Notes under the pieces: model-generated
Told to the model about the DNA's origin: nothing
The model's database searches: none
Seen by the model: only the letters and a program-made list of their open reading frames with translations
Made by a program: the position numbers and the translations under genes
Shown: positions 12,369-23,177 of the stretch, piece after piece
Numbering within the stretch: position 1 is the first letter of the stretch
Layout: each line of letters starts with the position of its first letter
NCBI RefSeq assembly: GCF_947242115.1
Contig: NC_074726.1
Span: forward strand, 2,902,951-2,966,950
DNA length: 64,000 bases
From: Biomphalaria glabrata
Lineage: Eukaryota > Mollusca > Gastropoda > Planorbidae
Reading direction: 5' to 3'

Positions 12369-13131
12369 CGAACAAACAAGAGGCAGTGCAGTGGTTCCCT
12401 TTTAGACCAAACAAGAGGCAGTGCAGTGGTTCCCTTTTAAACCAAACAAGAGGCAGTGCATTGGTTCCCTTTTAGACCAAACAAGAGGCAGTGCAGTGGT
12501 TCCCTATTAGACCAAACAAGAGGCAGTGCAGTGGTTCCCTTTTAGACCAAACAAGAGGCAGTGCATTGGTTCCCTTTTAGACCAAACAAGAGGCAGTGCA
12601 GTGGTTCCCTTTTAGCCCTAACAAAAGACAATGCAGTGGTTCCCTTTTAGACCTAACGAGACAGTGCAGTGGTTCTCTTTTAGACCTAACGAGACAGTGC
12701 AGTGGTAACGAGACAGTGCAGTGGTAACGAGACAGTGCAGTAGTTCCCTTTTAGACCTAATAAGAGGCAGTGCAGTGGTTCCCTTTAAGACCAAACAAGA
12801 GGCAGTGCAGTGGTTCCTTTTAGACCAAACAAGAGGCAGTGCAGTGGTTCCCTTTAAGACCAAACAAGAGGCAGTGCAGTGGTTCCCTTTAGACCAAACA
12901 AGAGGCAGTGCAGTGGTTCCCTTTTAGCCCTAACAAAAGACAATGCAGTGTTTCCCTTTTAGACCTAACGAGACAGTGCAGTGGTTCCCTTTTAGACCTA
13001 ACGAGACAGTGCAGTGGTTCCCTATTAGACCTAACGAGACAGTGCAGTGGTTTCTATTAGACCTAACGAGACAGTGCAGTGGTTCCCTTTTAGACCTAAC
13101 GAGAGACTGCAGTAGTTCCCTTTTAGACCAC
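12369..13131. repeat. 35-bp minisatellite, about 22 units
   Basis: Unit CCAAACAAGAGGCAGTGCAG then TGGTTCCCTTTTAGA. Two sub-types alternate in blocks: ACCAAACAAGAGGCAG units at 12369-12610 and 12785-12920, and shorter ACCTAACGAGACAG units at 12650-12760 and 12960-13100. An aberrant unit (AACAAAAGACAATGCAGTG) is present in both blocks (about 12619 and 12932), so a multi-unit block has itself been duplicated. Open frames across it are a by-product of the repeat. Confidence 0.9.
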
Positions 13132-13228
13132 TTTTACTTTTTTAATTTCAATAATGATTTTTGGGAGGAAAAAAAAACGAGATACGTATGAACATTTCGT
13201 TTAGTTTCTTGGTCTACCTATTCTTGCA

Positions 13229-13290
13229 GGACGTAATCATCGTCTTTTTTAAGTAACGTCTGTATTTAATAAGATAAGTTAAGATATCAA
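13229..13290 (+). repeat. LINE-A 3' tail remnant
   Basis: GCAGGACGTAATCATCGTCT, TTTTTAAGTAACGTCTGTAT and AATAAGATAAGTTAAGATA match the last bases of LINE-A. Only the tail is present. Confidence 0.6.
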
Positions 13291-13564
13291 TTATGTTTTG
13301 CACAAAACTGGATCGTAAAAAAAAAAGTTGTATTTCTTAACTAAGAAATGTTCAGAGATAGGAACCAGTAGGGTTGACCTTTGCCCTTAGCATCGACTTA
13401 ATTATTGACGAATATCGGACGCTCAAATAAAAAACACAATGTTATGACGTGCTTTCCAAAAAAAAATTCACATTACAGATATTGCTGCTTTTTACAGTTA
13501 ACTGGCGGATACAATGTGAACTATCATTCGTGAAAACCAATGTCTTCTTATACGTTAGTAAAAA

Positions 13565-13728
13565 TGTTTTACATGCATCCGACGTTCATTCAAAGATAAT
13601 TATGTCTTAACCCAAACCTCTCGTAGGACGACGAAGTATGGCAGAGGGTAGGGATCAAACCCCGGGACCATCGAAACAACTGAACGGCAGTCCAGAGCGC
13701 GCACCACACGGCCAGGCAGCAGCCCTGT
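13565..13728 (-). repeat. SINE-II copy
   Basis: Reverse strand carries the SINE-II head (GCTGCCTGGCCGTGTGGTGC), the B-box-like GTCCCGGGGTTTGATCCCTA, the GTCGTCCTACGAGAGGTTTG body and the tail with GAATGAACGTCGGATGCATG. Moderately diverged. Confidence 0.75.
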
Positions 13729-13877
13729 TTTAAATAATTAGACTCGCACAAAATGCAAAATAATAGACTTGTGCGAAAAGATACTCGCGAGCTAGCAAAC
13801 TGAATCGAGGTGTTTCGAAAAAAAAAAATGTTCCGATTGCGGGCATGAGATATTGCGAACACAGACTGTGCCCAGTT

Positions 13878-14025
13878 ACTTTCTACTGTTTCTATTACCT
13901 TTCTGTTACCTTTCTGTTACCTTTCTATTACCTTTCTGTTACCTTTCTGTTACCTTTCTGTTACCTTTCTGTTACCTTTCTGTTACCTTTCTATTACCTT
14001 TCTGTTACCTTTCTGTTACCTTTTT
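13878..14025. repeat. 11-bp minisatellite (GTTACCTTTCT), about 13 units
   Basis: Near-perfect units of GTTACCTTTCT or ATTACCTTTCT. Eleven is not a multiple of three and the unit has no stop in any + frame, which explains the artificial leucine/phenylalanine-rich open frames. Confidence 0.9.
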
Positions 14026-14483
14026 TCTGAGAAGTCATTTGTTTGAGCAAAGGTGTGCACAAATGGGGGGACTCATCCAACGACAGAACTCACACTGCAC
14101 TTGTTCCTAAACCCTGATAGCCAATGAATGACGTAAGTAGATACGAGTGACCAAAACATAGTTGTTAAAATTGTGTGATCAACTGCCCAACACAATGCAT
14201 TATAATGTCTACTATATTAAAAACAACCAGGGGCCGGCCTTATGCCGATTTTACCGATTGCTCCGAAGTGGGCGCCGTGCTTGGCAGGGGCACAGCAAAA
14301 TACATTTAGCATATTACTATCGTAATGGCTCTTGTCACAGGCTTTTAAATGTGTAGGACTTAAAAGGTTAATATATTTAGTGAATCGTACAATTGATGTA
14401 ACTTTAACTCTATCTCTCCGTAATTATTTTCCATGTCATATTTTCCCTTTTGTATTTCATAGCCTGTTAGGGTTAAACTTTAA

Positions 14484-14600
14484 TAACATTTTTTCTTTTA
14501 GACAATGTTATAATTGGTAGATAAATGCATGCCCTTTTATAACATTTTTTCTTTTAGACAATGTTATAATTGGTAGAGATAAATGCATGCCCTTTTATAT
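14484..14600. repeat. 2x 56-bp tandem duplication
   Basis: TAACATTTTTTCTTTTAGAC, AATGTTATAATTGGTAGA and AAATGCATGCCCTTTTAT occur twice in a row with one GAT insertion. Recent local duplication, non-coding. Confidence 0.85.
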
Positions 14601-15522
14601 AACACCAATTAAAGTTTATGAACCATAAAATACAGCTAATATAATGGGGTCAAATTAAAGACAGTATCGTCAATTAGGAGAGATAGAGTTAATTAACCCA
14701 CTGGCACCTATTGCATCTATTGATTCCTATGCATGTTGCATAGTAAATATTGATATAATGATCTAATTAATAGCAATATTTGTTGACGTAAAAAAAATTG
14801 AAAAAGGGCCTCGCAATTTGTAGGGCTGGGCCTTGTTATAGACTTTATTGGGAATTTGACGAGATTATAATTAGACTATTTTAGACGGACATAGGAATTA
14901 TGGGAATTAACTAAATAAGGAATTATGGGATGGATTTAAACGGTAGTAGACATTAGTAGGATAACAATAACGACTCACTCCTCTTAGTTAATGGCGAGAC
15001 CTCATTTGTAGTAACTGTCGACATTTTGGACTGTGCCCCTTCATTTTCTGGATTAGACATTTGTGTTAAATATCTATCGTTTTTCTTAAGTATATTCTAC
15101 AAGTTGTTATATGTTGTTGGTTGAACGAACTCTATCTAGACCTAAATCTACATCTCAGACATCTGTAATCTGTTCTACTAAACAACCCACAACACCCTGA
15201 AAACAAGGATCTTACAAGATATACATAAAATAATATGCGCAATGCAAATCGAGTCGTTAGAGATGGCCATGAAATGTTCTTTCTGATGCAAGGTCGCCAT
15301 GACATCTTCCACTAATTAAAAGTCCTTTGCCCGGGGACTGTTTTCTTTAATTCAACCCCTAAAGGTCAAGTATTCAAAGCATTTATAATAATTACTTTTT
15401 GAGTGCCCCATGTGTGTGAGTGTAATGTGTGTGTGTGTGTGTGAAGGATGTGCATTGACAATTGCGTTTTAACCAACCTATATACTAAACCGTGCTGCTA
15501 CTTTTGGAATGTTGATCTAGAG

Positions 15523-15723
15523 CAGGGGTTCTCAACCTGTGGGTCGCGACTCCCTTGGGGGTCGATTGACCATTTGCCAGGGGTCGCTTAAGACCATCGA
15601 AAATATGGATTGTTATTGTATACTCTTCTATTGCTTAATGTGTGTGTGTGGGGGGGGGGGGGTCGCGGCAGAGTGGGGGATTGTAAAAAGGGGTCGCCTA
15701 GCTTAAAAGGTTGAGAACCGCTG
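15523..15723. mobile_element. hAT MITE, family R, copy 1
   Basis: Ends CAGGGGTTCTCAACCTGTGG and (inverted) CAGCGGTTCTCAACCTTTTA. Flanks ATCTAGAG (left) and ATATAGAG (right) are an 8-bp target duplication with one difference. The same family is at 40517-40709 and 53231-53426. The end sequence CAGNGGTTCTCAACCT is a well-known hAT terminal repeat type. Non-coding. Confidence 0.85.
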
Positions 15724-16159
15724 ATATAGAGAGATGGGACAGCAGCGAATAACTGCTTCTGGGTATTCCCACGTACTTCAACAAGATGCCTTGCCAAGCT
15801 AATCCTTACTATAACCCAGTTCCCATTCCCATTTCCTGTCCAACGAGCCGCTATAACCCCAGCTATCCATCCAGCAGGCTCACTTCAAGTTCACGAGAAC
15901 CAGACTGACCATTCCAATTCCATGGGGGGGGGGGGGGGGTCGAGGCTTGTCACTCACGCACACATACGCAATAGTTTTATTTGAATGTGTGACATACTGA
16001 AAATTAACATGACAGCTATATTAGGCCTATTTTTTGTAACGGTTTCTTTGATATGAGATTTCGCACTTAATGGCCTTATTTATGTCATTAGCAAGCAACA
16101 AATGTCTGTCGTTGGTATCACTCATATATGTAAATGTATCTTAAAGCTCGCAAAGATCT

Positions 16160-16375
16160 TCCTTCAGGGAACAGTACCAGGAAAAAGAAGAAGAGGCAGA
16201 CAGAGAAAGCGATGAGAGGACAACTTAAAAGAATGGACGGGCCCGCCATTGATAGAGGTTCTAACTAAGGCAAAAGACAGAGAGGAAATGAGAAGGACGG
16301 TCGACGAATATCGCATGATGCCCCAACGGTCCAACAGACTAAGGGATAGGTAAGACCTTAAAGATAAAGGTATCA
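16160..16375 (+). mobile_element. LINE-B ORF2 3' fragment
   Basis: Encodes, with frame slips, GTVPGKRRRGRQRKR, then a DNLKEWTG-like stretch, LTKAKDREEMRRTVDEYRMM and PQRSNRLRDR. This R/K-rich (GxRxRGRxxxRW) C-terminal region is typical of mollusc LINEs. A reversed copy lies at 24235-24480. Confidence 0.6.
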
Positions 16376-16789
16376 TAAACTTGGAGATATAAGTATAGGT
16401 CATAATACTGTCAAAGTAAAGATCTGACAACGAACCGTTTTTAAAGTCGCCACTCTTTCATAATCTTCAGACTCGAAGATTGAGCTCTAGACTGTCATTC
16501 GATGTCTCCGGACTCGAACCCTGCCCTCTGTACCGTCGTCCTGCGTTTGGTTTGGACTAGGAAGTTATTACCTTCAGAATCGGAATAAACGTCCAAATAA
16601 TGTAAAACATTTTTACCTCCTCCTTAATCCATAATCTTCAGACTTGATGACATACTGCACTCATTCTTAATCTTTATAAACTTGATTGTATAGTCTATAT
16701 TATTAAGTTAACTTAAAATTTATACATGTTCATATTTTGGTGTTGACGCATTAGTGTCAGATTTGTAGCCAATGTAAGGCAACAAATTT

Positions 16790-17325
16790 AAATTTGATAA
16801 AAGCAAACATATGTAAGAAAACAAAGAAAACAATGCACAGAATCACCATCAGACCAGAATTCATAAATGCAAGAGAAACCTGGACGCTGAACAAAACAAA
16901 CAAAAAAAAAACACAGAAAATCTGCTCAACACTTGGGAAAGAAAAATCCTCAGAAAACATTTATGGTGCCATTAATGAGGAAACCGGATGAAGGATTCGC
17001 ACCCACCAAGAAATAGACCAGCTATAAGAATTATGAAGACCGTCTCCATAGTAACGGAAATAAAAAGGAACTGATTACGTTGGGCAGGTCACCTCGGAAG
17101 AATGCCAGAGAACAGAGGAGCAAAGATTGATTGCAGGGAAAAAACAAAAAGGCAGGCGCCCGAAAGGCAGACCACGATTACAGTGGCTTGATGGCGTACA
17201 TGCTAAAAGTACGGTCATGGAGAAGTAATGCACAGGATAGATCAGAATGGAGAGATGCGCTAAAGCAGGCCAAGGCCCTCCACTGGAATGGATGGATGTT
17301 AAATAGATTTCATCCTTGGGTTTCC
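16790..17325 (+). mobile_element. LINE ORF2 3' fragment (GRPRLQWLDG type)
   Basis: Broken frames encode KANICKKTKKTMHRIT, INARETWTLNKTNKKK, then KGRRPKGRPRLQWLDGV, SWRSNAQDRSEWRDALKQAK and ALHWNG. This is the end of a LINE reverse transcriptase reading frame with several stops and frameshifts. Non-functional. Confidence 0.65.
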
Positions 17326-17557
17326 TAACTTCATTTACTTTCTAAATAGCTCGAGCGGCCTTGACATGAACTTCCAACAAAAGGAATTTGAAAAGATGCA
17401 AGAGAAACACCAACATCAGATATCTGTAGAAGCCTACATACATTTAGTGAGACTGGTGAGACTGTGGCGCCAAATCCACATTTCTAAAGTAAGAAAAGTT
17501 ACTACAAGCCAATCAAAGCTGTTGCTTTAGCTTTTTAGTCACTTATGTTACTATAGC

Positions 17558-17832
17558 CAATTAGTTTTAATAATGTAGCCAATTAGTTATAATAATGTAG
17601 CCAATTAGTTATAATAAGGTAGCCTATTAGTTATAATAATGTAGCCAATTAATTATAATAATGAAGCCTATTAGGTATAATAATGTAGCCTATTAGTTAT
17701 AATAATGTAGCCTATTAGTTATAATAATGTAGCCAATTAGTTATAATAATGTAGCCAATTAGTTATAATAATGTAGCCTATTAGTTATAATAATGTAGCC
17801 TATTAGTTATAATAATGTAGCCTATTAGTTAG
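17558..17832. repeat. 22-bp minisatellite (GTAGCCTATTAGTTATAATAAT), about 12 units
   Basis: Units alternate between GTAGCCAATTAG and GTAGCCTATTAG followed by TTATAATAAT. The pattern merges into a longer, looser repeat at 17833-18270. Confidence 0.9.
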
Positions 17833-18270
17833 TTTTGTTGACGAAGCATTTAAGGAAATACTGTGACTGTAGACTATTAGTGATTTTGTTACTTTAGCCT
17901 ATTTGAAAAATTTGTTACTGTAGCGGCAGTGTAGCCTGTTAGTAAACGTTACTGTAGCCTATTTGTGAAAGTTTTTACTGTAGCGGCAGAGTAGCCTATT
18001 AGTAAATGTTGTTACTGTAGCCTGTTTGTGAAAAGTTGTTACCCTTGCGGCACTGTAGCCTATTAGTAAATATTGTCACTGTAGCCTATTTGTGAAAGTT
18101 GTTACTGTAGTCAATTAGGAAATGTTGTTACTGTAGTCTGTTTTTGAAAATTGTTATTGCAGCGGCAGTGTAGCCTATTAGTAAATGTTATTACTGTACC
18201 CATTTTGTGGAAGTTGTAACTGTAGCCTTAAGTAGGTCTGTTGTTACTGTAACCTATTAGGGAGTTACGG
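17833..18270. repeat. Higher-order ~60-75-bp repeat derived from the 22-bp unit
   Basis: Six or so degenerate units of ACTGTAGCCTATTTGTGAAA, GTTGTTACTGTAGCGGCAGT and GTAGCCTATTAGTAAATGTT. They share GTAGCCTATTAG with the adjacent 22-bp array, so both probably arose from the same seed. Confidence 0.75.
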
Positions 18271-18279
18271 TTAAGAGTT

Positions 18280-18510
18280 TCACAATTTATACTACTGAAA
18301 ACCTGCAATCTAACAACTCCTAGAGATTTCAACACAAAGAGTGCTATTAGATCATGGAACGGGTTGCCTGAGCTAGCCAGTAAAACCAGTGACTTGGCAG
18401 AATTTAAGTCATTGGTTAATATGCATGACTAAATGCATGACGCGTAGGACGTAATCATCTTCTTTTTTGAAGTAACGTCTGTATTATATAAGTTAAGATA
18501 AGATAATTTG
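18280..18510 (+). mobile_element. LINE-A 3' end (reverse transcriptase C-terminus and tail)
   Basis: Reads SAIRSWNGLPELASKTSDLA, then EFKSLVNMHD and stop, in the style of the end of a non-LTR reverse transcriptase frame. Tail GGACGTAATCATCTTCTTTT, TTGAAGTAACGTCTGTATTA then TAAGATAAGATA. Preceding 3'-truncated sequence is unclear. 18511-19293 shows nothing recognisable besides homopolymer runs. Confidence 0.65.
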
Positions 18511-19293
18511 TCAAGCTACGTTCACGATCACATTGCTGGCTAGTGTAGGTGTGGGAAATTGTTTTGTTTTTTTCGGTAATAAAATGTTCGTGTGAATATT
18601 TGTTTGCAACTGACAGTTTACAGCGTGTTTGGAAACTGTTACAATAGTATAAAGTATTAACACAGTCATTCGTCTTAATGAATAGGGTAAGTGCTATGCA
18701 GAGTGCTAACAGTCGACTGATCTTATGCTCCCGTTGACACATCCGCTGATCTGATGCAGCCGTTAACACGTCTGCCATCCTAGTTCATTAAGTAGTCGCA
18801 TTAGTGAGGAGGCGGCTGATGGAGGGAGATGAAATGGGGGAAAAAAATAATAAGGGAGTAGCTGAATGAAACGGGGTTGAGAAAGACTACCCTGGGGGGT
18901 AGGGGGAACATTCTGCCTAATACACGGTATTGTCTTGTCCCCAAGTTTGCTTACACTCTTTACTTCTGCCCCACGTTTTCGCCTCGTCTGATGCCAGGCA
19001 TGTTTGTATGTTAGGGAAACAAATGTTTGCTCGTCGAAACCTAACCTGAGTTGAAAGGTCATAGGGGTCAATTGCAAAAAAAAAAAAGCAACCAAAAAAA
19101 AAATAATTCTGAAAACACAATTCAGAGTCTGCATCGTTGTGACAGGTTGAGAGCGTCGCTGTCATCGTCTGTCTTGTCACCTGGACAAAGTTGGTGACAG
19201 GTGCTTTTTTTTTAGGGGGGGGGGGAGTCAAAAGGTGAAAGACCTAATCTCGATAGATCTCTGTCAAGTGGAGCAAATTGATATGTATTGAAT

Positions 19294-19480
19294 GCAGTGG
19301 CGTACCGAGGGTGCCAGGCTCCCGGGGCGGCATAGTCTGTTGGCGCCCCCCCCCCTATTAGTATGCGTAATCTATATTTGCATTAAAACAATCACCAATC
19401 AATAAATTTTGCGCCCCCCCCCCCCTATTAGTATGCGTAATCTATATTTACATTAAAACAATCACCAATCAATAAATTAG
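19294..19480. repeat. hAT-like terminal sequence and 2x ~69-bp tandem duplication
   Basis: CAGTGGCGTACCGAGGG at 19294 has the look of a hAT terminal inverted repeat and lies downstream of the transposase stop, so it is probably the 3' end of that element. It is followed by two near-identical units (19342-19480) each starting GCGCCCCCCCCC and containing CTATTAGTATGCGTAATC. No matching end or 8-bp duplication is found on the other side up to 21.5 kb. Confidence 0.5.
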
Positions 19481-19535
19481 TTTTTTTTATTGTAAACAAA
19501 GTTAATGAACAATCTGAAGCAACATTAGCCATTTC

Positions 19536-20999
19536 TTATAGAACTACTTTTCGTGATCTTGCACTAGCAAAGTTGTCAATGACATCATCAAAATTAATTG
19601 TTTCGACCAGCTCCTTTTCTATGCTTAGCAATGCCAAGTCTGACAGACGCTCCTGACCGATTGAAGCTCTCAAATAAGTTAAAATGATTTTTAGTTTACT
19701 AAAAGAACGCTCACAGCTAGCAACTGACACAGAGATTGTCAGCATAATTTGCAAAGCAATTCGCAAGTTTGGAAATATGTTATTGCCATACGATATAATA
19801 AATGAAAGTAATTCTAATGGGCTGCTTGGGGTAGCATCTGGCCGGGTTTTCAGCAACATACTGCAGTCACTGATTTCTCCGAACAGTTCAATTCCATCGA
19901 TATCAGTTTTATAAAAGTCAGCCAGCGTAACACAGTGCTGTTGAATATCATTAGAGGTATCATTAGCAAACAATTTGCTGATGTTGAATAGAAATCCAAA
20001 CTTTTCATCTAACGTCTTCAGACGACCAAATCGTGTTGTCATCTCCTGGATTAGTCTATCAATAACTGATTTCATAATGCGAGTTATTTCTTCAACCGCA
20101 GCGAGTCCTGCATCACCAGCATTTTCACCAGGCATCGGTTTTCGACGTTTAATTCTTCCTTCTATCCTAATTCCCAATTTTTCACACAGAACTTTAGCTG
20201 CATTGACTGCAGTGATGCAAACATCTTTTCGAATGCTACTTAGCCGTTGCTGCAGTCCTTCTAAATCCAGTGCTGCATCATGGAAATTCATTGATGGATC
20301 TTGCAGTCGTTTTTGAATCCGGTCAATTTTTGACAAAACTGCATGCCAGAAATCAAGTAGAGTGATGAAATTGAAATTTATCACATTTTGAGGCAAACTG
20401 TATGCATCATTCTGAGTCTCACTAGTTTGAGTACCATCTTCATACAGGTTTTCTAACAGCTGTAAAAATCCATCAAACTGTTCGTGGATTGCATTCACCG
20501 CATCTTGTCTTGCACTCCAGCGTGTTGGACATTCTCTCTTCAATGTAATTCCAAGCAATTCTTTCATTTTCTCCCATCGAACAGTTGAAGCACTGAAAAA
20601 AACGTAAATTTTCTCAACTGTACCAAAAAATGTAACAACAACTGGATCCTGTTTTGCAGCATGTAATCCAGCTAAATTCAAGCTATGGTTGTTACAATTA
20701 ACAAACGATGCTTGAGGATTTCGAATGGCAATTCTTTGTTGGAGTCCGGACAGTTCTCCTGCCATTACAGCTGCGTTATCATAACACTGAGATCGACAGT
20801 CAGCTATAGGAAGGTTGTCTGCTTGCAACTGTTCAACAATAACATTTTCTAGTGTTGCTGCATCTTTTGCATGAAGCTGAATAAAACCAAGAAAAAATTC
20901 TTTGATGGTCACTTTTTTGGTTTTGAAATTAACATCAACAAACCTAATAACTTCTGATAACTGTTCCCGGTGTGCTAGATCAGGTGTTGAATCTAGCAT
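19536..20999 (-). CDS. hAT-family transposase (ZMYM1-like), 5'-truncated
   Basis: A 487-codon open frame on the - strand encodes the RNase H-like core of a hAT transposase of the ZMYM1-like group (DUF4371 plus C-terminal dimerisation region). Motifs: LDSTPD at residues 2-7 (first catalytic Asp), CYDNAA at 72-77 (second Asp), NCNNHSLNLA at 101-110, CPTRW at 157-161, and the hAT dimerisation segment with ASCERSFSKLK at 427-437 followed by LSDLALLSIEKEL. The ATG at 20999 is internal: the frame stays open upstream to about 21065 and encodes ASTVRKQILCDIRRNKYYGL, which belongs to the same domain, so the N-terminus (zinc fingers and start of the catalytic fold) is missing or lies behind a frameshift or intron. 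Probably a relatively young element, because the remaining frame is open. A domesticated gene is possible but not supported by anything seen. Confidence 0.85.
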   Translation of the reverse strand: MLDSTPDLAHREQLSEVIRFVDVNFKTKKVTIKEFFLGFIQLHAKDAATLENVIVEQLQADNLPIADCRSQCYDNAAVMAGELSGLQQRIAIRNPQASFVNCNNHSLNLAGLHAAKQDPVVVTFFGTVEKIYVFFSASTVRWEKMKELLGITLKRECPTRWSARQDAVNAIHEQFDGFLQLLENLYEDGTQTSETQNDAYSLPQNVINFNFITLLDFWHAVLSKIDRIQKRLQDPSMNFHDAALDLEGLQQRLSSIRKDVCITAVNAAKVLCEKLGIRIEGRIKRRKPMPGENAGDAGLAAVEEITRIMKSVIDRLIQEMTTRFGRLKTLDEKFGFLFNISKLFANDTSNDIQQHCVTLADFYKTDIDGIELFGEISDCSMLLKTRPDATPSSPLELLSFIISYGNNIFPNLRIALQIMLTISVSVASCERSFSKLKIILTYLRASIGQERLSDLALLSIEKELVETINFDDVIDNFASARSRKVVL

Positions 21000-21068
21000 T
21001 AGTCCATAATATTTGTTTCGTCGAATATCACAGAGTATCTGCTTTCTGACAGTAGATGCAAGAAGAGT
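21000..21068 (-). pseudogene. Upstream remnant of the hAT transposase frame
   Basis: The - strand reads TLLASTVRKQILCDIRR directly into the transposase frame, with TGA just upstream. In relatives this position usually reads ELLASTVRKQ, so the sequence around GAACTCTTCTTGCA looks like a small frame slip or the edge of the preserved part. Nothing coding is recognisable further upstream to 21300. Confidence 0.55.
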
Positions 21069-21449
21069 TCACCTTTAAACAATATTAAATTAAATAAATG
21101 TGAAATTTTCTGATCAGTTACACTTTATAGAGCGCGTCTGCTTTAATCTGCAGCGTAATCGTGTTTTAAATGAACATTTTCTGATTTTATTTTGGTATCG
21201 AAGAAAAGGCATAGTTCTTACTCAAAGAAAATAGTGGATATGGGGTGTCAATGTCTTTGAGAGGCACCCGCCCCCCTTCTTTAGTAGCACCCGAAACATG
21301 TATTTAAAAAAAAAAATGAGCTTTGAAGTAAAAAAAAAAAAAAAAAAAAAGCAGGGATCTTTTCACTAGAAGATATTTGGTTCTTTCGTGACTATAGGAG
21401 AAGCTAATTTTAGAAAGCGTAAATAAATAAATAAATATATATTTAGTAC

Positions 21450-21690
21450 AGTAGTTCCCCTTTCATACTATGGGGTCAATAGGGCAGAATGATGTAAGGT
21501 CGTCTGTTTCTTTGGCCAACGATTAACGAGGATGTCATGTGACCAGAAAAACGACCAACCGCCTTTACTTCACTCTGCTTATGTCAGGTACTCATTAGAG
21601 CTGGGTGGACTCAAAAGGCGCCCTAATTATCCCGAAATTCAAGATCCCAGGATTTGTACCCTGGACCCTCAGGGTCTCCATCAGTTTAGT
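21450..21690 (-). repeat. SINE-I copy, head truncated
   Basis: Reverse strand: body GGGATAATTAGGGCGCC, CCACCCAGCTCTAATGAGTA, CATGACATCCTCGTTAATCG, and tail GTATGAAAGGGGAACTA. The tRNA-like head is only partly present. Confidence 0.75.
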
Positions 21691-21696
21691 GGTAAA

Positions 21697-21760
21697 AGCT
21701 ATCTAGAGCTACAAACCAACGAAGAAGTATCAACAGCCAGTCTTGAAGGCAAACTTTAAT
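21697..21760 (+). repeat. Short dispersed repeat shared with 30929-31003
   Basis: AGCTATCTAGAGCTACAAAC, AAGTATCAACAGCCA and GTCTTGAAGGCAAACTTTA occur here and again near 30.95 kb. Family unknown. Confidence 0.55.
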
Positions 21761-21884
21761 GTAATGTTTTAAAAGTAGTTGTTTTTTTTTTTCTGCATAA
21801 ATCTATTAGAGATTACAGATACATTTAAAAAAAAAAATTAGTCAAATGAAACTTCCAGTATTGAGTAGAAAAAAAACTCTTAGT

Positions 21885-22352
21885 AGAACGGTGAGTTTTA
21901 TTTTAGTCAGAGAGAAGCAAGTCTTCAATTAGTGAGTTTTATTTTAGTCAAAGAGAAGCAAGTCTTCAATTAGTGATTTTTTTTTTGTCAAAGAGAAGCA
22001 AGTCTTCAATTAGTGAGTTTTATTTTAGTCAAAGAGAAGCAAGTCTTCAATTAGTGAATTTTATTTTAGTCAGAGAGAAGCAAGTCTTCAATTAGAAAGT
22101 TTATTTTAGTCAAAGAGAAGCAAGTCTTCAATTAGTGAGTTTTATTTTAGTCAAAGAGAAGCAAGTCTTCAATTAGTGAGTTTTATTTTAGTCAAAGAGA
22201 AGCAAGTCTTCAATTAGTGAGTTTTATTTTAGTCAAAGAGAAGCAAGTCTTCAATTAGTGAGTTTTATTTTAGTCAAAGAGAAGCAAGTCTTCAATTAGT
22301 GAGTTTTATTTTAGTCAAAGAGAAGCAAGTCTTCAATTAGTGAGTTTTAATG
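21885..22352. repeat. 41-bp minisatellite, about 11 units
   Basis: Unit GTGAGTTTTATTTTAGTCAA then AGAGAAGCAAGTCTTCAATTA. The last five units are nearly identical, the first ones more diverged, as expected when an array grows from one end. Confidence 0.9.
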
Positions 22353-22371
22353 GGTTAAAATTGAATACGTG

Positions 22372-22490
22372 GTAGTGTTGGTGCTCCTTGGTTCGGTTCC
22401 CTGCCAACCACAATTCCCAGCCCTCACGCAGTAGGTTTTGGCTAGGATGTAGTAACCCTCAATAATTTAGGAACCTCCGGAACATATAAA
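22372..22490 (+). repeat. SINE-II copy, diverged
   Basis: CTTGGTTCGGTTCCCTGCCA (B-box side), CACGCAGTAGGTTTTGGCTA, GGATGTAGTAACC and AACCTCCGGAACATATAAAA follow the SINE-II order. From here to 23177 the sequence is AT-rich with TAGATCTAG-type motifs and nothing coding that I recognise. Confidence 0.5.
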
Positions 22491-23177
22491 ACAAAACCAA
22501 AAAAAAAAACTGATATTGTTTATTTGTTTTGATACTGTGTCTCTACTGAATGAAAAGATTAGAAGATGAAGTTTATGGTCAAATATGTGAGTTTATGTGA
22601 GTTAAGTCTGTCATTAAGGTGCTTGTTCAAATAGAGATCTAGACTAGATCTAGATCTTAAGGCTTTAAGCGAGATACTAAATTTACCTAAAAAGATAAAA
22701 CGCAGTTCGTCTTTCAAGTAGATCTAGACTATTCTAGACTCTCTATATTGTAGATCTAAGCCTTTGTGACGTCATGTAGGCTATAAGTTGAACTACTTTA
22801 AGGCTTAGTTTAAGAGTTTATTTAAAACGGATGTTTAAATAACAAGGAATATACATTATACATCTATGTAGACTAGTTAGCCTACGAGTAACGATACGAG
22901 AAGCATTATGATACAGTCAAATCAATGGATCTACCAGCACGTCTAGCAGACGACAAAGAAACACAGTGTTGTATAAACCACCTTGGAACAAACACATTCG
23001 ACCTCCAAAACTAGAGTTTCAAGCTTCGCTCTCACTCGGTTTTAACTTTGTCCCCAAAACTGGAGAGGGCTTCCTGGCAGCTCGCGGCTAGACTCTAGTT
23101 CTATTTTTTTCTGTGCACTCGGTGGACCCTCGTGATGGCTAAACATGCATTAACTGTTTCGAAACAAAAAGACTTAC

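Noticed and set aside
12369-13131. Direct-repeat array considered as CRISPR-like
   Set aside because: Units are contiguous with no unique spacers, and the context is animal DNA. It is a minisatellite.
14228-14290. hAT end (CAGGGGCCGGCCTTATG)
   Set aside because: Resembles a hAT terminal sequence, but I could not find a partner end or duplication within several hundred bases, so no element is called.
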